Positions 9,262 through 17,786 of a stretch of DNA of 64,000 nt are shown in pieces. The DNA lies in NCBI GenBank assembly GCA_011526365.1, contig WTIO01000082.1, forward strand, positions 1 to 64,000. The letters are read 5' to 3'. Position numbers and translations under genes: made by a program. Position 1 is the stretch's first letter, and every line of letters begins with the position of its first letter. Below the pieces are notes generated by a model. That model did no database searches and was not told where the DNA came from. It was given only the letters and a program-made list of their open reading frames with translations. The stretch comes from Flavobacteriales bacterium (GTDB lineage: Bacteria > Bacteroidota > Bacteroidia > Flavobacteriales > Flavobacteriaceae).

Positions 9262-10326
9262 ATGAAAAAACACAATTTTAGCGCTGGACCAGCCATCTTG
9301 CCGCAAGAGGTGCTTCAACAAGCCGCCGCTGCAATTCAAGAGCTGGACGGTATTGGATTATCCTTAATTGAAATTTCGCACCGCAGCAAGGAGTTTGTTG
9401 CCATTATGGAAGAGGCACAACAGCTTGCCTTGCGTTTGCTAGGCCTTGAAAACAAAGGCTATCGTGCCTTGTTTTTACAAGGTGGTGCCAATTTACAATT
9501 TTTGATGGTGGCCTACAACTTACTCGAGCACAAAGCCGGTTACATCAATACAGGGACGTGGTCTACAAAAGCCATCAAAGAAGCACAACTCTTTGGTGAA
9601 GTAGAAGAATTGGCCTCCTCGAAAGACAAAAATTTTAGCTACATCCCTAAAGACTATGCCATTTCCAGCGACCTAGACTACATTCACCTAACAACCAACA
9701 ACACCATATTTGGGACGCAGATTAAGGAACTGCCTGTAGCTGCAGCGCCCTTAGTAGCTGATATGAGCTCTGATATTTTCTCCTGGAATATGGACTACAG
9801 CAAATTTGATTTACTCTATGCTGGAGCACAAAAAAATATGGGCCCCGCAGGAACTACCCTTGTTGTGGTAAAAGAATCTATTCTAGGGAAAGTTAGCCGT
9901 AGCATACCCGCAATGCTTGATTATCGGGTGCATCTCGATAAAGACAGCATGTTTAATACCCCCCCGGTGTTTGCGGTGTACACCTCCCTTCTCAATATGC
10001 GTTGGGTTGACCAACAAGGAGGCATTGCGGCTGTAGAAGCACAAAACAGAAAAAAAGCTGAACTGCTCTATAATGAAATTGACCGCAATTCTGCCTTTGA
10101 AGGCTTTGCGGCACCAGAAGACCGAAGTATCATGAACGCAACGTTCAATCTCAGCGATCCTGATACTGCTGCACTTTTTGACTCCTTATGGCAAGAAAAT
10201 GGTATCAGCGGACTCAAAGGACATCGTTCCGTAGGAGGCTATAGGGCCTCAATTTACAATGCAATGCCATTAGAAAGCGTTCAGCTGCTCGTGGACTGCA
10301 TGCAAGCATTTGAAAAGAAAATATAA
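9262..10326 (+). CDS. serC: 3-phosphoserine aminotransferase
   Basis: PLP-dependent transaminase of about 354 residues for the second step of serine synthesis (3-phosphohydroxypyruvate to phosphoserine) and the matching step in pyridoxal phosphate synthesis. The N-terminus KKHNFSAGPAILPQEVL is diagnostic. The PLP-binding lysine is in LLYAGAQKNMGPAG. The ATG at 9262 is preferred over an in-frame TTG two codons earlier because it directly begins the conserved N-terminus. serA follows after nine bases, giving a serine operon. Confidence 0.95.
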   Translation: MKKHNFSAGPAILPQEVLQQAAAAIQELDGIGLSLIEISHRSKEFVAIMEEAQQLALRLLGLENKGYRALFLQGGANLQFLMVAYNLLEHKAGYINTGTWSTKAIKEAQLFGEVEELASSKDKNFSYIPKDYAISSDLDYIHLTTNNTIFGTQIKELPVAAAPLVADMSSDIFSWNMDYSKFDLLYAGAQKNMGPAGTTLVVVKESILGKVSRSIPAMLDYRVHLDKDSMFNTPPVFAVYTSLLNMRWVDQQGGIAAVEAQNRKKAELLYNEIDRNSAFEGFAAPEDRSIMNATFNLSDPDTAALFDSLWQENGISGLKGHRSVGGYRASIYNAMPLESVQLLVDCMQAFEKKI

Positions 10327-10335
10327 TTCCAAAGC

Positions 10336-11286
10336 ATGACTATATTAGCGAATGACGGCATTTCACAATCGGGTGTTAAGGCCCTTGAAGCCGCTGGGTT
10401 TACGGTAGATCTTACCCAAGTAGCCCAAGAACAACTTCAAGATTACATCAATACCAATTCAATCACCGGACTATTGGTTCGTAGTGCTACCACTGTTCGA
10501 AAAGCACTCATCGATAATGTGCCCGGCTTAAAGCTCATTGGGCGCGGAGGAGTGGGTATGGATAACATCGATGTAGACTACGCAAAATCCAAAGGGATTC
10601 ATGTAATCAACACTCCTGCAGCTTCTTCTGCATCTGTAGCCGAATTGGTGTTTGCCCATCTCTATGGTTGTGTGCGTTTTTTATATGACGCCAATAGAAA
10701 TATGCCCTTAGAAGGTGAATCCAATTTTAAAGGGCTAAAGAAAAGTTATGCCAAGGGAATTGAATTACGCGGTAAAACTTTAGGAATCATTGGCTTTGGA
10801 CGAATTGGACAAGAAGTCGCAAAAATCGCTATAGGTGCAGGAATGCAGGTGGTTGCAGCAGACAAATTTATAGACAAGGCCACTTTATCACTTGATTTTA
10901 TGGGCGGGCACAACATTGCCGTTGATATTGCTACGCAACCCATGGAAGAAGTCCTTAAAGTTGCTGATTTTATCAGTCTCCACGTACCGGCACAAAAAAA
11001 CTATGTTATCGATAAAGCAGCCCTCCAAATGATGAAAAAGGGTGCTGGAATTGTCAATGCTGCCCGTGGTGGAGTGGTCGATGAGAGTGCCTTAGTAGAG
11101 GCGCTAGACAACGAGCACCTTGCCTTTGCGGCCCTGGATACCTTTGAAACAGAACCTAGCCCGCATATCAAACTTTTGATGCATCCCAAAATTTCGTTGA
11201 CCCCTCATATTGGTGCAGCGACTTTGGAGGCACAAGATCGTATTGGTGTAGAATTAGCGACTCAAATCGGGGCACTTTTAAAATAA
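10336..11286 (+). CDS. serA: D-3-phosphoglycerate dehydrogenase, short form
   Basis: NAD-dependent D-2-hydroxyacid dehydrogenase of 316 residues. The Rossmann loop is GIIGFGRIGQEVA; the catalytic Arg is in NAARGGVVDE, the Glu in ETEPSPH and the His in LTPHIGAAT. GRGGVGMDNIDV in the substrate domain is typical of phosphoglycerate dehydrogenases. It lacks the C-terminal ACT or ASB domains that mediate serine feedback, so it is probably not inhibited that way. Position directly after serC supports the role in serine synthesis. Confidence 0.9.
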   Translation: MTILANDGISQSGVKALEAAGFTVDLTQVAQEQLQDYINTNSITGLLVRSATTVRKALIDNVPGLKLIGRGGVGMDNIDVDYAKSKGIHVINTPAASSASVAELVFAHLYGCVRFLYDANRNMPLEGESNFKGLKKSYAKGIELRGKTLGIIGFGRIGQEVAKIAIGAGMQVVAADKFIDKATLSLDFMGGHNIAVDIATQPMEEVLKVADFISLHVPAQKNYVIDKAALQMMKKGAGIVNAARGGVVDESALVEALDNEHLAFAALDTFETEPSPHIKLLMHPKISLTPHIGAATLEAQDRIGVELATQIGALLK

Positions 11287-11293
11287 TTCGCCT

Positions 11294-11608
11294 GTGCTAG
11301 AACGCTTAAAATCGCGCTGGAATATTCAATCGAATTTACAGCTGCTCATCATCTTTATTGTATTCGGAATCACAGGGAGTGCCAGTGTTGCCCTTGGAAA
11401 ACCCCTATTGGAGTACTTACAGCTGCAACCAGAGGATTTTCAGGAAGTCCCATTGGGAACCCTGTGGTACTTCATGCTGCGGATACTGCTTATTTTTCCC
11501 CTCTACCAGGTAGTACTCTTGGTGGTTGGAGCAGCCTTTTTTCAATTCAAATTCTTTTGGGAGTTCGAAAAGAAAATGCTCACCAAATTATTTTCTAGAA
11601 AGCGATAG
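11294..11608 (+). CDS. small membrane protein (DUF6787-like)
   Basis: Protein of 104 residues starting at GTG, seven bases after serA ends. Two hydrophobic segments (about 17-36 and 56-80) flank a short polar loop, and both ends are basic (LERLKSRW, KKMLTKLFSRKR), so it is a small inner-membrane protein. It looks like a family common in flavobacteria that I recall as DUF6787. Function unknown; it is probably cotranscribed with serCA. Confidence 0.65.
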   Translation: MLERLKSRWNIQSNLQLLIIFIVFGITGSASVALGKPLLEYLQLQPEDFQEVPLGTLWYFMLRILLIFPLYQVVLLVVGAAFFQFKFFWEFEKKMLTKLFSRKR

Positions 11609-11614
11609 CACGAT

Positions 11615-12208
11615 TTAGCTCAACTGTGAGGTGATCAATTTTAAAAATTCGTTGCGGGTTTCCGTTTCTTTAAATGCGCCTCTAAAACCTGATGTTGTGG
11701 TGGTTGAATTTTGTTTTTGAACCCCACGCATCATCATGCACATATGGGAAGCCTCAATGACAACAGCAACTCCCTTAGGATTTAAGGTGTCATTAATACA
11801 GTCGAGGATTTGTTCTGTCAAACGTTCTTGGACTTGCAAACGTCGTGAAAAAACGTCTACCACACGTGGAATTTTACTCAAACCAACAATATGGCCATTA
11901 GGAATATAGGCGACATGGGCCTTTCCAAAAAAGGGTAATACGTGATGCTCGCACATGGAATACAGTTCAATGTCTTTAACGATTACCATTTCGTTGTAGT
12001 CCTCACGAAACATAGCACTTTGAAGAATTTGTTTGGGATCTTCTTCGTATCCACCGGTTAAAAATTTAATGGCTTTGGCCGCGCGTTCAGGGGTTTTAAC
12101 GAGTCCTTCACGGGCAGGGTCCTCCCCTACTAAATCGATAATTTCACGGTAGTTAGTTTTGATTTCTTCCGTAATTGGAAGGGTTTCGATGTTAAAATTT
12201 TCATTCAT
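11615..12208 (-). CDS. folE: GTP cyclohydrolase I
   Basis: Enzyme of 197 residues that turns GTP into 7,8-dihydroneopterin triphosphate, the first step to folate and some pterins. The zinc and active-site region is clear: [20 protein letters not shown] with Cys and His ligands, then [20 protein letters not shown]. The start overlaps the end of msrA by eight bases, so the two form an operon. The C-terminal half contains [17 protein letters not shown], with the second metal-ligand cysteine, as expected for type IA enzymes. Confidence 0.95.
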   Translation of the reverse strand: MNENFNIETLPITEEIKTNYREIIDLVGEDPAREGLVKTPERAAKAIKFLTGGYEEDPKQILQSAMFREDYNEMVIVKDIELYSMCEHHVLPFFGKAHVAYIPNGHIVGLSKIPRVVDVFSRRLQVQERLTEQILDCINDTLNPKGVAVVIEASHMCMMMRGVQKQNSTTTTSGFRGAFKETETRNEFLKLITSQLS

Positions 12209-12737
12209 TTTTAAGCAATTTTTTAAAGTTTAGTGTGAATTTTTCCAGCTTTGGTTCAATCACCGCCTGACAATAAGGATGATTGGTATTGGTGTTATAA
12301 AATTCGTGATGTTCTGCTTCGGCAGGGTAAAAGTTGGTGAAGGCGGTAAGCTCGGTTACTATTGGGGCCGAAAATATTTTTGTGGCAGTTAGCTCATCGA
12401 TAATTGTACTTGCAGTAGCTTGCTGTGTAGCGTCGGTATAAAATATTGCGGAGCGGTATTGGGTCCCCACATCGGCACCCTGACGATTGAGCGTAGTGGG
12501 ATCGTGGCTACTAAAAAAAACTACCACCAAGGTGTGGTAGCTGATTTCTGTTGCATCAAATTGTACTTCAACACCTTCTGCATGCCCTGTTCTCCCCTGA
12601 CACACTTCGCGATACGCAGGGTTTTTAATGGTTCCTCCCATATAGCCCGATTGGACGTTGATCACACCTTTAAGGCGCTGAAAAACAGCCTCAGTACACC
12701 AAAAGCATCCAGCAGCAAAATAGGCAGTTTGTATCAA
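12201..12737 (-). CDS. msrA: peptide methionine (S)-S-oxide reductase
   Basis: MsrA of 178 residues, starting at TTG. The catalytic cysteine is in [16 protein letters not shown]. It repairs methionine sulfoxide in proteins using thioredoxin. The conserved [11 protein letters not shown] and the C-terminal [15 protein letters not shown] (with a possible resolving Cys) are present. No MsrB domain is fused. The TTG start is the only start codon placing the active-site Cys close to the N-terminus as in most relatives. Confidence 0.94.
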   Translation of the reverse strand: MIQTAYFAAGCFWCTEAVFQRLKGVINVQSGYMGGTIKNPAYREVCQGRTGHAEGVEVQFDATEISYHTLVVVFFSSHDPTTLNRQGADVGTQYRSAIFYTDATQQATASTIIDELTATKIFSAPIVTELTAFTNFYPAEAEHHEFYNTNTNHPYCQAVIEPKLEKFTLNFKKLLKNE

Positions 12738-12895
12738 AATATAGGGATTAACTTGTTTAACAATCGTAATGTAAATATAAACAAATTAATCTTTGTTCAA
12801 TTTTATTCTCAAAAAAAGACTAAAAACAATGAAAATAATAAACAGAATATTGAAATCTTAGTCGAAGTAGTAGAATTTCATTAGGGAGAAAAGAT

Positions 12896-12903
12896 TAATT
12901 TTG
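12896..12903 (+). promoter_or_regulatory. -7 box of the lolD-like gene
   Basis: TAATTTTG, a perfect TAnnTTTG box, ends five bases before the ATG at 12908. No clear TTG lies 19-20 bases upstream. If used, the start of transcription would be at or next to the ATG, giving a leaderless message. Confidence 0.4.
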
Positions 12904-12907
12904 AAGC

Positions 12908-13579
12908 ATGCAAGAATTGGTTACCGCTAAAAATATTTCAAAAACTTACGGCGATTTAAAAGTGCTCAAATCGATTTCGCTTACTGTACAGCCAAAAGAA
13001 ATTTTAGCTATTGTAGGCCCCTCAGGAGCTGGAAAAACCACCTTGTTGCAAATTCTAGGCACCTTGGAAAACTACGATTCTGCTCCAGCTGCAAACCTGC
13101 TGCTAATGGGTAAATCAGTGGGGGCCTTGAAGTCAAAAGAACTGGCCCAATTTCGCAATCGTCATTTGGGTTTTATTTTTCAATTTCACGAACTACTCCC
13201 CGAGTTTAGTGCCCTTGAAAATGTTTGTCTTCCTGCCTGGATTGGAAAAAAAGACACCGAAGCCACTAGAAAACGTGCCAAATCCCTTTTAGATTTAATG
13301 GGACTTAAGGATCGTATGCAGCACAAACCCACGGCCCTTTCGGGAGGGGAACAACAACGGGTAGCTGTTGCTCGCGCCTTAATGAATGCCCCAGAACTTA
13401 TTTTTGCCGATGAACCAAGTGGTAATCTTGATTCTGAAAATGCAGCCCAACTGCACGAACTGTTTTTTAAAATCAGAAAAGAAGTAGGATGTGCTTTTGT
13501 AATTGTTACCCACAACACTGAACTCGCCACCATGGCCGATCGTAAAATCACTTTGGTTGACGGCGCTATTGCATCATGA
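12908..13579 (+). CDS. ABC transporter ATP-binding protein (LolD-like)
   Basis: ABC ATPase of 223 residues with Walker A GPSGAGKTTLLQ, signature SGGEQQRVAVARAL and Walker B ELIFADEPSGNLDS. The pattern FRNRHLGFIFQFHELLPEFSALENV is characteristic of the MacB/FtsE/LolD group, which drives lipoprotein release to the outer membrane or mechanotransmission. No membrane partner is adjacent, so LolD is the most likely role but MacB-type ATPases cannot be excluded. Its last codons overlap the next gene by four bases (ATGA). Confidence 0.85.
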   Translation: MQELVTAKNISKTYGDLKVLKSISLTVQPKEILAIVGPSGAGKTTLLQILGTLENYDSAPAANLLLMGKSVGALKSKELAQFRNRHLGFIFQFHELLPEFSALENVCLPAWIGKKDTEATRKRAKSLLDLMGLKDRMQHKPTALSGGEQQRVAVARALMNAPELIFADEPSGNLDSENAAQLHELFFKIRKEVGCAFVIVTHNTELATMADRKITLVDGAIAS

Positions 13580-14340
13580 CTCTTGCTGAATTAAAGGCAT
13601 TTTTGGATGAAAAGGCAGCCCAATATGAGCATCCTGACTTCATTGGTACCGATCCCATACAAATCCCTCACCGCTACAAACTGCAACAAGATATTGAAAT
13701 AGCAGGCTTCCTCACAGCAACCATATCCTGGGGTAACCGCACTTCTATACTTAAAAGTGCCACTAAAATGATGACCCTGATGGGGAATAGTCCTTATGAT
13801 TTTGTGTGCAACTGCAACACCCAACAACTCGAACAGCTCAATGGCTTTGTTCACCGCACCTTTAATGCGGTAGATTTTAAGTTCTTTGTTTGGGGCTTAA
13901 AAGCGCTTTACGCCTCCTACAACACTATGGAAGACGCCTTTGTTGCTAATACTGAAGCCACCACAGTAGCCGAAATGCAACATCACTTTAGAGCAAAACT
14001 ACTTCAAAACACCCATGAGAAACGGTCCGAAAAACACATTGCCGACCCACTTTCAGGATCTTCAGCCAAGCGGCTAAACATGTTTTTTCGCTGGATGGTG
14101 CGCTCCAATGCAAAAGGTGTAGATTTTGGTTTGTGGAAACATATTAGTCCTGCACAATTATCCATTCCCCTAGATGTACACACTGGAAACATTGCCCGTA
14201 AGTTAAAATTGCTACAACGCAAACAAAATGACGCCAAAGCGCTTGAGCAGCTCGACAAAAAGCTGCGTAAATTTGACGCTACAGATCCAGTGAAATACGA
14301 TTTTGCCCTTTTTGGTCTTGGAGCCTTTGAAAATTTTTAA
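13576..14340 (+). CDS. TIGR02757/DUF2400 family protein
   Basis: Conserved protein of 254 residues without known function. The N-terminal part has IEIAGFLTATISWGNRTSIL and MTLMGNSPYDFV; the C-terminal part has LSIPLDVHTGNIARKL, a pattern I know from the TIGR02757 family. The fold has been related to helix-hairpin-helix DNA glycosylases, and the DVHTGN segment sits where those enzymes have their catalytic Asp, but activity is unproven. It overlaps the upstream ATPase gene by four bases (ATGA), so the two are translationally coupled. Confidence 0.8.
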   Translation: MTLAELKAFLDEKAAQYEHPDFIGTDPIQIPHRYKLQQDIEIAGFLTATISWGNRTSILKSATKMMTLMGNSPYDFVCNCNTQQLEQLNGFVHRTFNAVDFKFFVWGLKALYASYNTMEDAFVANTEATTVAEMQHHFRAKLLQNTHEKRSEKHIADPLSGSSAKRLNMFFRWMVRSNAKGVDFGLWKHISPAQLSIPLDVHTGNIARKLKLLQRKQNDAKALEQLDKKLRKFDATDPVKYDFALFGLGAFENF

Positions 14341-14369
14341 ACACCCCCAGAACATTGGAAGATGTTTCT

Positions 14370-14377
14370 TACTTTTG
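14370..14377 (+). promoter_or_regulatory. -7 box upstream of the dihydroorotase homologue
   Basis: TACTTTTG, a perfect TAnnTTTG box, 30 bases before the ATG at 14408. I see no matching TTG at 19-20 bases, so support is partial. Confidence 0.35.
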
Positions 14378-14407
14378 TCACTACCTGGTTAAACCGGTTC
14401 TTGGTCT

Positions 14408-15661
14408 ATGAAAATCTTAATTCAGCACGCGACAATAGTAGCCCCACACCAAGAACTTCATTTCAAAAAAACGAACATTCAAATTGAAAACGGGAGTATT
14501 ACTGCCCTTGGTACAGACTGCGAAACCACAGCAGACCGCATCATTGAAGGAAAAAATCTCCATGTTTCTCTTGGGTGGTTTGATCCCCATGTGAGTTTTG
14601 GTGAACCGGGATTCGAAGAACGGGAAACCCTAACCAATGGATTGGCGGTAGCAGCAGCCTCAGGTTTTACTGCCATTGGACTCAATCCAGATACCCATCC
14701 CCCTGCTGATAACCAAGCGGTAATCAATCATCTGGCCCAGCAATCCCAGCATACACTCACCCAATTACTTCCTATTGGGTGCCTTACTGAAAACAAGGAA
14801 GGTCAGCATTTGGCCAACCTTTACGATATGCATACTGCTGGTGCACTGGCTTTTGGAGACTATAAGTCCAGTATTTCAAATGCTCAATTACTAAAAATTG
14901 GTTTGCAATACACCCAAAGTTTCAATGGACTGCTATTCTCCCATCCTGCCGCAAAAGATTTAGAAAACAATGGAGTGGTTCATGAAGGAATCACCAGTAC
15001 GCAGTTAGGACTTAAAGGTATTCCCGCCATAGCGGAATCTGTTCAAATTATGCGTGATTTGGAAATTCTCCGCTACACAGGAGGCCGCTTACACTTTCCT
15101 TTTATCACTACCAAAGAAAGTGTTGCACACATCCAGCAGGCCAAAAAAGAAGGATTACAGGTAAGCTGTAGTGTGGGACTGCCACACTTACTGTTTGATG
15201 ACCGGCAATTAGAAAGCTTTGACAGTAATTTTAAATTCTACCCCCCACTCCGCACTGCGGCAGACACCCAAGCCTTAAGAGAAGGCTTGCTTAACGGTAC
15301 TATTGATATGGTAAGTGCCATGCACGAGCCGATGAATGTTGAAATGAAAGAACTGGAGTTTGATTTTGCTGCTCCAGGCTCCATAGGTTTAGAAGCGGCT
15401 TTTGGGGTATTAAATACCTTATTCCCCCTAGAAAAAACAATAGACTTTCTTACTCGGGGCCAAAAGCTGTTTATGAAAACTCTTCCTAAAATTGAAGTTG
15501 GAGCTACTGCTAACCTCACTTGTTTTGACCCTGATCCCAGTGGAACCTTTAAAAAAGAAGCCCTACTGTCCACATCAAAAAATTGTGCCTACCTGGGTAT
15601 AGCAACCCAAGGAGAAGTATGCGCAACCTTACAGCATAAAAAGCTTTGGACCAAAGAGTGA
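14408..15661 (+). CDS. dihydroorotase-like amidohydrolase, probably inactive
   Basis: Amidohydrolase-fold protein of 417 residues, length and order as in type I dihydroorotase. The key sites are changed. The metal motif HxHxRE reads HVSFGE (His61 kept, second His replaced by Ser63, Arg by Gly65). The HVST site reads PFITT without its His. The DHAPH site reads SAMHEPM, so the catalytic Asp is gone. Only isolated residues such as FSHPAAKDL remain. The fold is firm; dihydroorotase activity is unlikely. Non-catalytic PyrC homologues serve as structural partners of aspartate transcarbamoylase in some bacteria. Coupled to the next gene by a GTGA overlap. Confidence 0.8.
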   Translation: MKILIQHATIVAPHQELHFKKTNIQIENGSITALGTDCETTADRIIEGKNLHVSLGWFDPHVSFGEPGFEERETLTNGLAVAAASGFTAIGLNPDTHPPADNQAVINHLAQQSQHTLTQLLPIGCLTENKEGQHLANLYDMHTAGALAFGDYKSSISNAQLLKIGLQYTQSFNGLLFSHPAAKDLENNGVVHEGITSTQLGLKGIPAIAESVQIMRDLEILRYTGGRLHFPFITTKESVAHIQQAKKEGLQVSCSVGLPHLLFDDRQLESFDSNFKFYPPLRTAADTQALREGLLNGTIDMVSAMHEPMNVEMKELEFDFAAPGSIGLEAAFGVLNTLFPLEKTIDFLTRGQKLFMKTLPKIEVGATANLTCFDPDPSGTFKKEALLSTSKNCAYLGIATQGEVCATLQHKKLWTKE

Positions 15662-16317
15662 GCGATTTACAACCCACCTTAAACTACCACATTCGCAAAG
15701 GGGAAAGTACAGCGGCTTCAACACCTTGTATTGTCTTATTACACGGTTATGGCAGTAATAAGGACGACTTATTTAGTTTCCAGTCCTATTTGCCAAAAGA
15801 CCACACCATCATAGCCTTGGAGGCCCCCCATCAGCTTATGGAAAACGGTTTTGCATGGTATGCCCTACACTTTGATGCGGCCGATGGCAAATGGTCCGAC
15901 TTTGATCAGGCACGGGAAAGTATGCAAACCATTCGCCAGCACCTGCAATATTGCATTGCTACTTACCAGCTAGCGCCCAAAAAAATTACGCTTTTAGGTT
16001 TTAGTCAAGGGGCCATATTAAGCTGGGCCCTAAAACTAAATTACCCGAAAGAATTCCATCGAATTATTGCTCTAAGTGGCTATGTACCTCAAGAATTAAT
16101 TCCCTCACCTTTAACTACTGTTCGGGATATTTGTGCTTTTGTTTCACACGGTACAGAGGATCACTTACTTCCGGTCCACCTGGCCCGGGAAACCGTTGCC
16201 CCCCTTGTTGAAAACAATCCACAACTAACCTATCACGAATACCCTCAAGGGCATACTATTGGCAATGACAATTTTATAGCGCTCTTAGCGTGGATTGAGG
16301 CCACAACAAACATTTAA
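15658..16317 (+). CDS. alpha/beta hydrolase (carboxylesterase/phospholipase type)
   Basis: Esterase of about 220 residues in the family of YpfH-like carboxylesterases and lysophospholipases. The nucleophile elbow is LGFSQGAILSW, the acid probably the Asp in GTEDHLLPV, and the His in PQGHTIGND. HGYGSNKDDLFSF near the N-terminus gives the oxyanion region. I prefer the GTG at 15658 because it overlaps the upstream stop by four bases (GTGA); an in-frame TTG at 15646 is possible. Cytoplasmic, as no signal peptide is visible. Substrate unknown. Confidence 0.88.
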   Translation: MSDLQPTLNYHIRKGESTAASTPCIVLLHGYGSNKDDLFSFQSYLPKDHTIIALEAPHQLMENGFAWYALHFDAADGKWSDFDQARESMQTIRQHLQYCIATYQLAPKKITLLGFSQGAILSWALKLNYPKEFHRIIALSGYVPQELIPSPLTTVRDICAFVSHGTEDHLLPVHLARETVAPLVENNPQLTYHEYPQGHTIGNDNFIALLAWIEATTNI

Positions 16318-16325
16318 GAATAGGA

Positions 16326-17780
16326 CTATTCCTCCTCTATCTCTGGGGCTGTGTACACACTTAGTTGGGCGAGCACAGGTGGGGCCAAAGCAGCTGTAAT
16401 TTGGAGTCGTAACCCAGTGTAGGCTGACGTTTTAAAATTAATCAACCGCTTATTCCCAATAGTAGCGCCGGTGGCTAAAGCCTCCCAGCCTGTTCCTGTG
16501 TTTCCTTCTAAGGTGAAGGATACTACACGCTGCCCCAAAGGAAGAAACTCTTGCACCATAAGAGTGTTCACCTGCTGTGGGCGGTTCCATTCCAATTCGA
16601 CCGTTGTAGTTGCTTCTTTTACCACCAGGTAGGTATTGCCCTTAGCATCATTTAATGGGTTATTGGCTTGTAGTTGTTTATCATCCACAGTAAATTGAGC
16701 TTGCTGCGCATAATCGTTAGCGTACATTTCCTTGAGATAATCGGCCAGTTGCAGCAATTGCGCCGCATCATTTTCATGGATTAAGCCTCGGGTATCCACG
16801 GGAATATTGAGTAGCAAGGAACTATTGCGCCCCACAGAATTAAAATAAATAGTGGTCAAATCCGCCAGTGACTTCACCTGATCGTCCTGTTCGGGATGAT
16901 AGTACCACCCCGGGCGAATAGAAACATCCGATTCAGTAGGCACCCAATGTGTCCCCTCAGGGGTGCCCTGTGCATACTGATCGAAGTTGGACATACCGGC
17001 ATAAACCTCCTCCCGTAAAAATGGCGACCAAGTGGCGTCATACGCATAGCCACGCTCGTTCCCCACCCAACGAATGTCGGGGCCAGCGTCACTAAAAATC
17101 ATGGCTTGAGGTTGAAGTTTGCGAACCAAAGCTATGGTATTGGGCCAGTTGTAATAGGTTTTTTTATCTACCCGGCGTTCCTCGTTGGCACCCCCGTAAT
17201 AGCCATCGCCTCCGTTGGCTCCATCAAACCATACTTCAAAAATTGGGCCGTAATTGCTCAGTAGTTCTGTTAACTGATTGCAGTAGTAGGTAATGTACGC
17301 CTCCGTACCATAGTCGGGGTGATTGCGATCCCATGGGGAAAGATATACCCCAAATTTTAGATCAAATTCCTTGCAGGCCGCAGCGAGTTCGCGGATTATA
17401 TCCCCTTCCCCATTTTGCCAGGGACTGTTTTTTACTGAATGCTCGGTATACGCACTGGGCCACAAGCAAAATCCATCGTGGTGTTTGGCGGTAATGATTA
17501 AGCCTTTCATGCCAGCTTGCTTCGCAATTCGGGCCCATTGCCGGGTGTCCAAAGCAGTAGGATTAAATTGTGCTGGTTTTTCGTCTCCATAGCCCCACTC
17601 TTTGTTGGTAAAGGTGTTCATGTTGAAGTGAATAAAACCATAGTATTCCAGCTGTTGCCAGGCCAGTTGAGCATCGTTAGGAAGAGGGCCTATGGGTGCT
17701 GGTGGAGCGGTTTTTTGGTTGCAAGAGGACAACAATACAACTGCTGTAAGCAGCCCCAAGGATGTAAGAAATGTTCTCAT
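16326..17780 (-). CDS. alpha-L-fucosidase, GH29, lipoprotein
   Basis: GH29 retaining fucosidase of 484 residues. An N-terminal signal ends in LLSSC, so it is a lipoprotein. GH29 hallmarks are HHDGFCLWPS and the nucleophile Asp in FEVWFDGANGG. Residues about 385-480 form a beta-rich C-terminal domain resembling F5/8-type carbohydrate-binding modules. It is the last gene of a minus-strand operon, six bases after the sulfatase. Expected to release terminal alpha-L-fucose from an oligosaccharide in the periplasm or at the surface. The tryptophan-rich WYYHPEQDDQV segment fits the GH29-B-like subgroup, but the subfamily call is not certain. Confidence 0.9.
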   Translation of the reverse strand: MRTFLTSLGLLTAVVLLSSCNQKTAPPAPIGPLPNDAQLAWQQLEYYGFIHFNMNTFTNKEWGYGDEKPAQFNPTALDTRQWARIAKQAGMKGLIITAKHHDGFCLWPSAYTEHSVKNSPWQNGEGDIIRELAAACKEFDLKFGVYLSPWDRNHPDYGTEAYITYYCNQLTELLSNYGPIFEVWFDGANGGDGYYGGANEERRVDKKTYYNWPNTIALVRKLQPQAMIFSDAGPDIRWVGNERGYAYDATWSPFLREEVYAGMSNFDQYAQGTPEGTHWVPTESDVSIRPGWYYHPEQDDQVKSLADLTTIYFNSVGRNSSLLLNIPVDTRGLIHENDAAQLLQLADYLKEMYANDYAQQAQFTVDDKQLQANNPLNDAKGNTYLVVKEATTTVELEWNRPQQVNTLMVQEFLPLGQRVVSFTLEGNTGTGWEALATGATIGNKRLINFKTSAYTGLRLQITAALAPPVLAQLSVYTAPEIEEE

Positions 17781-17786
17781 TTAGGT

